Program-made: the position numbers and the translations under genes
Notes under the pieces: model-generated
What the model was told of the DNA's origin: nothing
The model's database searches: none
What the model saw: only the letters and a program-made list of their open reading frames with translations
In this document: positions 12,395-21,862 of the stretch, in pieces
Numbering within the stretch: position 1 is the first letter of the stretch
How the letters are laid out: each line of letters starts with the position of its first letter
From: Rhizodiscina lignyota
Lineage: Eukaryota; Ascomycota; Dothideomycetes; Aulographales; Rhizodiscinaceae
Direction: 5' to 3'
Assembly (NCBI GenBank): GCA_010015805.1
Contig: ML978127.1
Location: forward strand, 992,001 to 1,056,000
Length of the DNA: 64,000 bases

Positions 12395-12709
12395 ATATTA
12401 AGCTTCAATCAAATGAACATGTACAATATTAGTATCAACCCGCGTCTATAGACCTTTGACGGCGATGTCTATCAACATATCACTTTTTTGTGACAGTAAC
12501 ATGCACTGTAGTTTGATCATCAAGCCTGTGACTATTCTGGTGCAAAGTTACGCCGTAACGGAGCACGAAAACGCAAAGCGCGGATATCCACTTTTAGCCT
12601 CGGAACCTCCAACATTTAGACGGAAAAACATATTTCACTTCATTCCAAGCAATTTGATTCTTTAAACTTATCACGTAAGAGTCATCGAGTCCTCGAGTCG
12701 TGCGTAATC
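12395..12709. other. Promoter region of the DenD-like gene
   Basis: 315 bp between the regulator and the epimerase-like gene. It is AT-rich near the start codon and contains the short perfect inverted repeat listed separately. No coding sequence was seen. Confidence 0.4.
12547..12559. promoter_or_regulatory. Perfect inverted repeat GTTACG-C-CGTAAC
   Basis: Six-base arms around a single central base, about 150 bp upstream of the DenD-like start codon. Symmetry and position fit a dimer-bound operator. I did not find a second copy upstream of the other cluster genes, so the role is speculative. Confidence 0.25.
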
Positions 12710-13675
12710 ATGCGAATCCTCATAACAGGCGCTGCTGGATACATTGGGCAGATTGTGGCTAAAGAGCTTTTGAATGACGATTCAAATGAGCTTATCCTGA
12801 CCGATATCATCGAGCCACAAGTCCCCCCTGGCTCGAAATACTCACAAAATGCCAAAACCATCCAGGCGGATCTTGTCGAATCTGCCGGAAGCGTCGTCGA
12901 TAAGGGCCTCGACGCTGCGCTCCTCTTCCACGGCATCATGTCTGGCGGTTCGGAGGCAAATTTCGAGTTGGGATATCGAGTCAACGTCGACGCCACGCGA
13001 GCTGTACTAGATAGCCTAGTAACAACGTGTCCAGGAGTACGGGTCATCTACGCATCTTCCGAAGCAGTCTACGGCCAGCCCATTCCAAAAGGGAAGCTCG
13101 ACGAGAATGTATTGGCGACTCCAGAATCATCGTATGGCTGCCAAAAGATCATCTGCGAAACCACGATCAACGATTACACACGCCGGGGCAAAATATGTGG
13201 CTTCTCGATCCGCTTTCCAACAATCTCTGTTCGCGCGGGCAAGCCAACGGCAGCTACGACGTCCTTTGTGTCTGGCGTAATCCGAGAGCCGATGAATGGA
13301 CAGACGTGTATAATTCCACTAAAGGATAGAGCTTGGAAGCACTGGGTGTGTTCTCCTAAGACGCTGATATATAATATCCTTGTCACGCTCAAACTGCCTC
13401 GTGACGCGCTCCCGCCGCACAGAAGAGTTGTCAACATGCCGGGATTTGCAATCTCAATTCAGGATATGTTAGACGCCTTGGAGGAGGTTGGTGGAAAAGA
13501 CAAATTAACTTTCGTGCGCGAAGAAGAGGATCCTTCTCTGAAATCTCTCTACTACTCCTGGGCAGACGATTTTGACAATTCTCTTGGGCTATCCCTGGGA
13601 ATGAAACGCGATACGTCCTTCGTAGAGGCAGTGCGAGATTACAAGCTTACTTTGGAGGAGCCAAATAAGGCCTAA
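12710..13675 (+). CDS. Extended SDR / NAD-dependent epimerase-dehydratase, D-erythronate dehydrogenase (DenD)-like
   Basis: Intronless, 321 residues, start MRILITGAAGYIGQ. Extended short-chain dehydrogenase with the NAD loop GAAGYIG at residues 7-13, a Ser in YASSEAVYG and the catalytic Tyr/Lys in SSYGCQKI (Y-x3-K). Later segments (SIRFPTISVRAGKPTAATTS, then the W-x-H region) resemble the DenD branch of the family, which in bacteria oxidises D-erythronate at C2 in tetronate catabolism. That resemblance is from memory of the family, so the substrate is a hypothesis. Its 3' end faces the aldolase gene 142 bp away. An ordinary nucleotide-sugar epimerase is the alternative, but the protein lacks the usual UDP-sugar-binding C-terminal pattern. 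Confidence 0.8.
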   Translation: MRILITGAAGYIGQIVAKELLNDDSNELILTDIIEPQVPPGSKYSQNAKTIQADLVESAGSVVDKGLDAALLFHGIMSGGSEANFELGYRVNVDATRAVLDSLVTTCPGVRVIYASSEAVYGQPIPKGKLDENVLATPESSYGCQKIICETTINDYTRRGKICGFSIRFPTISVRAGKPTAATTSFVSGVIREPMNGQTCIIPLKDRAWKHWVCSPKTLIYNILVTLKLPRDALPPHRRVVNMPGFAISIQDMLDALEEVGGKDKLTFVREEEDPSLKSLYYSWADDFDNSLGLSLGMKRDTSFVEAVRDYKLTLEEPNKA

Positions 13676-13817
13676 AAGTGACTCAATGCATGGAGAGATG
13701 CTGCAACGGGTTACGAATCTATTTCTGTATAGCATCTAAATATTTCCGAGCAAGCCAAATTGGAACGACAACAACAGAACAACGTTCTCCAACTGGTCCT
13801 GAAGCCCTCCGTTCAAT

Positions 13818-14711
13818 CTATGCTTTGCCCGATGACATGAGCCAGTCCATATTCTCCTCTATAATTTTCTGCATGGCTTTTGTTTGCTCTTCGATTACCG
13901 TAGTCAATCCCACCTTTCCAGTCAGCTCGGCTCCGACTTTGGTATATACATTGTTCACGTGTCCGTTGATATTGATCTTAGAAACGCCAGCAGCAATGCA
14001 CTTCTGCATCAGCTCTTCCTGGAAGTATTCTTCATGTGCTCCGTGCAAGACAAGCCTTACTCTATCCCCGACGGACGCAGCGATCCGCTCAAGTCTCGGA
14101 AAGTCCAACTGAGGCCCGCTGGGTCCGTATTTCCCGTGAACATTGCCAATCGCCGGGGCGAGCCAGTGGATGCCTAAGTTCACGAATTCCTCCGCTTGCT
14201 CCGGTGTGGTCAGAACCTCTTCCATGCCGACGGTGTCGGCGATGCCATCTTCGACCCCGTTAATGCGGCCGGGCTCCACCTCTGCGATGATACCCCGATC
14301 ATTACAGTACGCAACCAATTCCTTGCTGAGTCGCATGTTCTCTTCTTTTTCATAGTGGCTCATGTCCACCATGATTCCGTCAAAGCCACCCAAATCCGCC
14401 GCCCGTCTGATAATCTCCGGCGATTGCGCGTGATCCATGTGAACTGCTACTGGAACGGTAGCTTTGCTGGCGGCTTCGGCCGCGGCGTGTAGAAGTAGGC
14501 CGTCAGCATATTCGATAGACCATGGAAAGAGTTGAATGAGAGCTGGAGATCGTTTGGCTTCTGCTGCACGGACTGTCGCTATGATTCCTTCCAAGTTATA
14601 AACACAGATGGCCGCGATCGCATATTTCCCAGCATAAGCAGCATCAACGATGGCTTGAGCGCGATTGCCCTTCAATTTGGGATGAATTCCGTTCGTTACA
14701 GCCGAGCTCAT
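13818..14711 (-). CDS. Class II (zinc-dependent) ketose-bisphosphate-type aldolase, divergent
   Basis: Intronless, 297 residues. TIM-barrel class II aldolase related to FbaA/GatY/KbaY. Seen: VHMDHAQ (the DH pair of the active site and a zinc ligand), the Glu-rich region AEVEPGRINGVED, AIGNVHGKYG (second zinc His), VLHGAHEEY (third zinc His) and KININGHVNNVY near the end. The zinc ligands are intact. The loop after the last His normally reads HGGSG or HGAS and binds the substrate phosphate; here it is HGAHE. The usual N-x-D/A-T phosphate site is NING. The family is clear, while the substrate may be unusual. A MITE lies about 240 bp upstream of the start. It is convergent with the DenD-like gene. 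Confidence 0.88.
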   Translation of the reverse strand: MSSAVTNGIHPKLKGNRAQAIVDAAYAGKYAIAAICVYNLEGIIATVRAAEAKRSPALIQLFPWSIEYADGLLLHAAAEAASKATVPVAVHMDHAQSPEIIRRAADLGGFDGIMVDMSHYEKEENMRLSKELVAYCNDRGIIAEVEPGRINGVEDGIADTVGMEEVLTTPEQAEEFVNLGIHWLAPAIGNVHGKYGPSGPQLDFPRLERIAASVGDRVRLVLHGAHEEYFQEELMQKCIAAGVSKININGHVNNVYTKVGAELTGKVGLTTVIEEQTKAMQKIIEENMDWLMSSGKA

Positions 14712-15640
14712 GGTTTCGAATGAAGATGCAAAAGGTAATGGAAATTGAGTTGAACAGCGCAGTCGTCCCGAGATAACCCTTGTGTGAGGCTCTTGTACTG
14801 GACAATCTTAGTTCGGAAACAGCCTGAAATTAACTTACAATAATCTCGACTGGCATTTCCTGTCGCACGGAGCTCGGCTATGTCTTTTTCCTGCACGGTA
14901 CGGACTACGGACTTGATGCCGCGATGCTGAGACGAATGTTGAGTATCTTAGTACAGCGCTTTTCGGGTTCACAGTCGCCCCCTAGCTCTTAAAAAATATT
15001 CTAATTAGTTAGCTCAAGCTTTACCTGACTAATAGTTATCATATCGATCAGAAAGAGGATGATTTGTGCGTAGGACGTATAGAATCGGAATAGCTCCGCC
15101 ATACACGTGACTGTAAAGCTCTATAAGTTTCTGTAAATCCCCCGACAGGTCGTAATATATAATTAGTCAGTGCAAGGTCGAGCCAACCAATTATAATGTT
15201 TTTTTTGGAGCAAGGAGGGCGAGTGCGCTGTATCGGAGGGTCATTGGCCTGTTGGGTGCTCTTCGCGGAGTATGAAAGCACCGGCAGACTAAGACTACCA
15301 TGGAAACACGGTGTGTTTTCCTCCGCTGCTGCACGGAAGGCCACATCAGCTGTGTAAAGGACAGGATCCGAAATGAACGATTTTGGTTGGCTTTTAGATG
15401 GCAATGTTCGAGACCTCTCCAGGATTATTCTGCATATGTGATACGCATGCTCTTGGTAATTGATTCAATCGATATATACATGGCGAATGAGAGGATTGTA
15501 TTTAGGAGTAAAGGCTAAAGATGGGTTACATGCTTTCCGTGTGCTAGGGGGTACTTCTGTACCGGGGCCGGGAGTGCCCTAGCGCTAAGGGCAAAGAATC
15601 GGATCAGTGTTAACGACGATGTCCAAAAATTCAACCCAAT
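14712..15640. other. Aldolase upstream region and MFS 3' flank, carrying a MITE
   Basis: 929 bp between the aldolase start and the 3' end of the transporter gene. The middle is taken up by the inverted-repeat element listed separately. No gene is recognised in the remainder. Confidence 0.5.
14952..15232. mobile_element. MITE-like inverted-repeat element, copy 1
   Basis: Non-coding element with imperfect terminal inverted repeats of about 45 bp. The left arm starts near 14971 with ACAGTCGCCCCCTAGCTC and continues through an A-run and ATTAGTTAGCTCAAGC. The right arm, read in reverse from about 15224, gives CTCGCCCTCCTTGCTCC, an A-run and ATTGGTTGGCTCGA. TACAGCGC is found inverted at both outer edges (14952-14959 and 15225-15232), which may mark the true ends next to TA. 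It matches a second copy at 57976-58193 along its whole length at roughly three quarters identity by eye. A non-autonomous Tc1/mariner-pogo type element is most likely. Confidence 0.7.
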
Positions 15641-17701
15641 TTAAGCTACTCGCTCAATATGACTGTGTTCTTGAGCCGCCTTACCCTCTATCACCACCTC
15701 TTCTGCCGCAATTTGCTGCTCGTCGAGTTCGACAACGCGATCGCCAAAGGCCGCAGCAATTTCTTCCAATGTCTTCTTTTTGGTCTCCCTGTGAATGGTT
15801 AGTGTCAGACGCATAGGAAGTTTGGAACAGAGCACGCACGGGAAGTAAAAGTAAACGAGGACCAAGAAGACCGCACAACACCCAACGAAGACGTAGTAGT
15901 AATTCTCTCCGATGGTCGCAAAGGCGCTTGGCCCGGCCTCCGTGACTGCAGCACCATAGTTAGCATCGAACGGTCGTCGGTTCGAGAACAGAAGTAAGCA
16001 TACTGCCAACGTTGACGGCAAAGTGAGCTGCGCCAGCTACCCCCACAATCTTGCTTCTTATGCTCATGGGAAGCACTTCAGCTCCGTAGAGCCATGTTGT
16101 GCTGTTTATCGTGCCATCTATATTGACTTTGTTAGAGCTCCTCGAAACTTCTTGTGGAAATTAAGGAGGCTAACAGTAGCAGACGGTGAATATGTAGATG
16201 CCCAAGATGGCAAATCCCTTGCCAACGCGGTTGTTGGTATGTTGGAATTCCCGTTGCATCACTGCCGAATAAATCTCCGTGAGGATGACTGAGATGAGAC
16301 CGATCATGAGCATCCTGATGCGTGTTAACGGAACTGTGTCAGAAGACCGAGGAAGCGCGACGAACTTGCGACGACCCCATCGATCGGCGAGGAATCTGAT
16401 CGATATAGCATTGGAAACAAAGGCAGCTGTTCCCCAAACTGCTGCCAGTGCAAGGATGGTGTGAGAGTCGATGCCCAAAGATTGATAGAGGTTCGCTAAG
16501 GAATATTAATGGATCGCTCTGGGCTCAGAATGTGAATGTATACTTTGGTAATACTGGAAATTCATGTTAGTAAATCACTTGACATAGTCGTACCAGTACT
16601 TACTTGAATAACGTTGACGCCAGTGATACTCGTCAGTACTTGTACGCCAATCGAACTGGTATGCATTATTAAGGTCTCCGCTCAAAGTCTGGAAAGGGGA
16701 AACGCACACCCATGCGCGACGCTGGTATAGAGTAAAAACCTCTCGTACGGACTTGACCTCTCGCTCCGTCTCATAGTTGATCTGGGCACGCATAAGCGCG
16801 AACTCTTCATGTAATTCATGTGAATGCAGATCGCTCCGGATCTTGATAAACTCCCGGCGCGCCTCATCCACCTTTCCGCTCCTGATCAGTTGACGAGGCG
16901 AGTTGGGCATGAACGTCGCTAAGCCAATGAACATGATGATACCCCAAGGTACCTGGATGCCCAAGGGAAGACGCCATTGTACAGTGCCATAAGGAGCATA
17001 GCCGCACGCGAAACCGACCCAATTGGAGACCATAGTCCCGCAAGAGAGCCCAAGGCCAGAGATTCCACCAATAAAGCCACGGTTGCTTGGAGCACTGATC
17101 TCAGAGAGATAAATCGGAACAGTCGCGATAAGGCCTCTATTATGCATTAGCCAGTCATTGTATTGTGCGCAGGCTTGGTCGAGACGGACCCAACGGCGCA
17201 TCCAGAAATGCCACGCCCTGCAAGGAACATTCCAATATTTACCGAGCCAGTTTGGATAGAGCATCCGACAGTAACGACAACACACATAAGCTGCATGAAT
17301 CGAATTCGTCCGAGTCTGTCGGCGATGAGGATCTGTGTGATAGCACCAACCGCTTCACCGGCTATATAAACTGAGACGACCTGCAGCTTGTCAACATTGC
17401 CGACACCACTTCTCACTCCAAGTGCAAAATACGTACAGCTCCAGTGAGGCCATTGTTTGGATTGTGCATATAAGCCTTCCAACTTGGATGAGCGATTGCT
17501 GTTCCGATCTAGTTAGCGAAGCTGATTCAATCATCAGAGACACTAACTTGTCGTTGCGATTCCGGTATCAAAGCCCTGTTGATTGACCGTCATCAGCAGA
17601 TTCTCTTGTAAAATTTGCAATGCTTAACGTACAAATAGAAATGTGCCAATGGAAGCGAATAGCGCAATGCCAACTGTATACATAGAAGTTGAATTTGCCA
17701 T
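15641..17701 (-). CDS. MFS sugar transporter (major facilitator, sugar porter family)
   Basis: Plasma-membrane sugar/H+ symporter-type protein. Twelve exons sum to 492 codons: 17633-17701, 17548-17575, 17437-17498, 17190-17380, 16708-17136, 16604-16655, 16544-16553, 16366-16495, 16175-16314, 16004-16117, 15840-15945 and 15641-15788. Seen: GTFLFGFDTGIATT, the ADRLGRIRFM loop, a PNSPRQLIRSGK motif after helix 6 in place of the usual PESPR, the GVQVLTSITGVNVIQYYQ helix 7 block, ADRWGRRKML and the final ETKKKTLEEI. Exon 7 is only 10 nt. Intron density is far above that of its neighbours. It lies next to the aldolase and second regulator, so uptake of the cluster's substrate is a fair guess. Confidence 0.9.
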
Positions 17702-18822
17702 GGTTGTTCACTCTATTGACCAAAATCGCATTCTGCATAGAGAAAACAAGCTAAATTTGAGCTATGCGAGATGATAAAAGAGAAACGCTCGCATCTTGTA
17801 CCGCACGATTACTCGTGCTGTATGGGTATCCCTCATACATCCCCGGATTTACCTAGCCTGCAGCGTGAGATCTCCGCCTCACATGAGGCGGGGTACTACG
17901 AACGCTTTAAAACCGGCGCGAAGATCCTCCTACGTGGTCTAAGAGTCGGGAAATTGCTTCCTATGTGTCTATTGAGGCTCTCATGATCGGGTTGATAGAT
18001 CCTGAGGATGGCTTCGGTGGAGAAGAAGAGCTGAGAGCTGAGGAAAGAGATTGGGTGGTTGGGTTCCCCCTTTCTTGGCAGGCCATCTTGCCATTTCTGG
18101 AACGGTGGCTGGAATCTTTAAAAATTGGGCCACTACGGAGTACGGAGTGAGAGAACTACCTGTTAAGGTTCCCTGCGCGCGGCGATTTAGAAACGATTAT
18201 ATATTTCTGCAATTTGGCACCTTACACTTTGCTTTCGTCCTACGTAGATACATAGAAGAATGGCGTGAACATTTCAACTCCCGCGGTACCGCGTGAAAGC
18301 CACACTCGCCATGGGAAGCTATTCCCCTTCAGAATATCTTACGTTCAAGATGCCAAGATCCAACCTATATGAGCCCTTATAAACCAATCTCTCGACGGTT
18401 TTCGAACATCAGCTTCGGTCGAGGTACAAAGCTCCAAGGATTGGGCGTTGATGGAGCCCCTGAGAGTCCGTTCACAGTATGCCGAGGTTTCGTAGGATCT
18501 ACCATTCGACAAGACCAAAACATTCAGGTCCAGAGTTAGGAGTACAGTCCTACAGAGTTGATCGCGGGATTGTTCCTGATGTATACATATTGACGGGAGG
18601 AGTCACCCTCGCTGCGATTGGACAAATCCTATCGGTCCAGTGTCTTTCGATGGCACACTGACCAGCGTTCGACGACCAGGAGCGGGCAGGCGGGTTGACA
18701 GCCAATCGAGCATCAGTCCGGCAATATGAGATCATTAGATACAAAATCTACACCGCGCTCTTGAACTTGACTGAACAGGTAAGCTCGACGTGGATCTTTT
18801 CGAAATCATTTAGCTTGGTACT
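17702..18822. other. MFS promoter region and 3' flank of second regulator
   Basis: 1.1 kb with no gene that I recognise. It contains the short tandem CTACGGAG-TACGGAG near 18132-18147. The left part should hold the transporter promoter. Confidence 0.45.
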
Positions 18823-21123
18823 TCAGTGGAAATTGCCCATGTCGTCCATGTTCCAATTGACATAGTCAAAGTATGCTTGCTCAGCATTCCATGGAAATCC
18901 GGAAGAATCATCGAACAATCCTTGGATTGTGGTATTATCTAGAAGTAGGCTGAGTGAAGGGTCCGCCATAGATGACCATCCATCTCGGAAGAGGTCATCA
19001 GTGTCTGGCGACGGTTGAACCTGAGGTAGCTCATCCACCGAGTTCTGAGTTGAAAGGAGAGCTTGAGCTGGGAGATCTTCTAATTGCGGTGGGGCCGTAA
19101 GCTCTCCCGGTTCGGCAGTCGCACTGTTGCCTCCTTCAGAAGTTTCTGCGGAGCTTCTGTGGAGCCGAGAAAGTACTGAGAGGCATCGCGCTGCAGCGTG
19201 GCTATGCGAGCGAAGCTCACCGAGACATCCCTTCGCTCGAGATATGCCTGCTTCCCGCAAATTCTCTTCGCCTTCCTTAATAAAGCCGTCGTTTGATGAA
19301 GGCACTGTTAGCCTCTCGTATTTGAAGCCGACTAGTATTATGGCCGCTTGAAAGACGAAGTAAGTCGCGTACCACCTGATCCCTTGGTGTAGATCTTTCG
19401 CATATTCCTCACAAAAGGCCGCTACGGTGTGAATGGTCTCTAATGCGGTACTCTGACATCTACGTCGCGACTCCTCTTCACCCGGCCACAAATCGGTATG
19501 TCGCTGACTGGTACGCCAAAGCAGAGTGTGGAGATTCAGCTCTTTCCAGAGGACAACTGAACGGGCCATTCGAAACCACAGCGGAACGTCGGCAGTGCGG
19601 AATATAACAGGCAATGACAGCGTCCAGTGCGTAAGTCTGCTATCCATAGAGGCAATGAAATCATGTTTGTCGGGAATGCCAACGTTTTTGGCGGAGAGGA
19701 GACCGGCATATAGTTGATTTGCAATGATGGATAACTGCGAGTGCGCGAGGATTGCGGAATTAGGTGTGGGGTAATCGACTTCTTTTGGGATACTCGTCGC
19801 AGATATCTGGCCCTAATGATCTATTAGCAGCGGCAATGGAATATATCAAGACTTTCCTTACTGAAGCTTCGACATTTCGCGGAAGTCTTGCGTCAATGAA
19901 GTCATCAGAAGTAGTTGTTGGTCTCCCCGTAGTAATACTAAACCCACTTTCAAAGCAGTACAAGGTCCAGAACACTTGTCTTCTTCTCTCCCGAGCAAAC
20001 GCATCAGTCGGTATTGAGGAGGTGAGTTCTCTATGCAATCCCAGGCCAACAGCCATTCTATAGGCTATCCCGGTGAAGTTCCATCCAGTGTTCGGCCGAT
20101 CAGTCTTCTGGAGGTAATTGCCCTGTCAAGATCAAATCAGAAAAGGGCGACGGAATACTTCAGCTCTAACGACTTATCGCACCATGAGAAGACACGCCTG
20201 GACCAGTTCCAGAGTTCCAGACTCAAGCACCTCGACGGAGAACCGTGAACGAGCAGCGTGGAAATATGGAGAGCGACGGTGTTCTACCTCCGTAGTGGAT
20301 ATCCAATGCCCAAGGGCCAACACCATGTAAAAAATAATCTGCCAACTATTCTTGTATGATATTTGACGCCGATTCCGATACCGACGGAGAAATGAGTCTC
20401 GGTGCAAAATGGGATAGCATGCGTTGTATGATTCAAAGTAGACGTTGATTAATGCATCTAGTATCATGGAGTTTGACAGACTTTCAGACATATCAAGTTG
20501 AATGCCCCTGAACGTCGAATCGTCTTGACTATGGCTGGGATCCGGTTGGCCGAGCTGTGCTTGTGACGACAAATCTGGACGCAATGATGTATACATTGCT
20601 TGAAACAAACTGGATCCAGAGCTGCTTCCTGAAGATCATCAGCCAATTTAGTAAGAATTTTGCCTCTGGGATGGGTCCTACCGAGATATCCGGACTTGCG
20701 GCTTTTTGGTATGTTCGCCATCCCATCTCTGGCTTCTGCGCTTTCTTTACTTTCGTGCCATTCGTATTCATCCGAAGATGCAGAGCTTCTGTTATCATCT
20801 TGGTCGAGATTGGTGATCCCACTTTCAGGAAGTGTAGTCGTATCATTGGATATTTGCGCGATAGCAGCCTCGATATCTAATTCCGGATCAAAATCTCGCA
20901 GGAGTGATTCTAATTGTTGACATCGACGTTCCGAAATTTCAAGGTTTGCCCTTGTGAGGGAAGTCCGTGATGGCGGGGCCTCGAAGATGCATTGCTTTCC
21001 GGTCTTTGAGCAGTAGATGCAAGGCTGTCGCGGGCCATTGCTCCCAATGCATCTAGTCTTGCGCCTTTGACATTCTGTGCACGCTCGAGATGATTTGCGC
21101 AGGGAGTGGCGACTTGTTGACAT
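18823..21123 (-). CDS. Zn2Cys6 transcription factor with MHR domain (second regulator)
   Basis: Nuclear regulator. Exons 20682-21123, 20183-20628, 19862-20122 and 18823-19812 sum to 712 codons; start MSTSRHSLRKSSRACTECQR. The zinc cluster reads CTECQRRKTRC then CIYCSKTGKQC, all six cysteines present. It is followed by a basic/coiled linker, then the MHR with YFESYNACYPILHRDSFLRR, GIAYRMAVGLGLHREL and RERRRQVFWTLYCFESGFS, a pattern seen in XlnR/Gal4-like fungal regulators. The C-terminus is acidic and aromatic (FDYVNWNMDDMGNFH), like an activation segment. It is divergent from the NmrA-like gene across 739 bp. Its targets are unknown; the neighbouring transporter is the obvious candidate. Confidence 0.9.
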
Positions 21124-21862
21124 AGTTTCTAGAAACAGAGTCAATTAGGATGGTTCAACGTGGAAGAGTTGTCCTTTTTCGGCGCGTGCTTAGCAGCGAA
21201 GAGATCAAACCGGGATTGATTTAAACAGAACTAGAGTATTGTCGATGGAATAGGCCTGTACGGGCCTGTATCTAGCAATAGAGGAATGGATGACTGCTCG
21301 CTGTCCATATTACATGTAACCGAAATTTAGTAGCTACTCACGTGCCTGTTGCCAAGGAGACCCTTGATTGGGAAGTGGACTGCGGGGGCGACGATGGTGC
21401 GGACTTTTTCCACCGCGCTTCAGCTTTCTCCTGGATTTCCAGCGGTTGCTTTCAAGCAGTCCTGCAATGGGATAGATAATGGTTCTCAATTCCGACAGTG
21501 TGATCATGCTAATCTGCCGCAGGCCAAGAACAGGTTCTCAACCAGGGTGAGTAAGGTACAAGTGGCTTGCAACATTAGCTTCATGATTGTTCGGCGTACG
21601 CATACACCGAAGACCAAGACACATCAATTGGCAGTCGCGCTCAATAGCGTTCCATTCGAAGATTCTTAGTCTTGTACGTTTGCGATTTCAACCTTGAAAT
21701 TGGCATATATCAGCGCTGAACAAGATCACGGAAATTCTTTTCCGAATTTGGAACATGGACTTTCACTATACGCTTGATGGATAAATACGTGGAATTCACT
21801 CACATTGGAAACAACCCCTCTTCGTTACATCTATTCGTAAAGCCACCTCTAAATTTATCAAT
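21124..21862. other. Divergent promoter between regulator and NmrA-like gene
   Basis: 739 bp with no recognisable gene. It contains two direct copies of GGCCTGTA 10 bp apart (21253-21260 and 21263-21270), overlapping a near-palindrome TACGGGCCTGTA. Confidence 0.45.
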
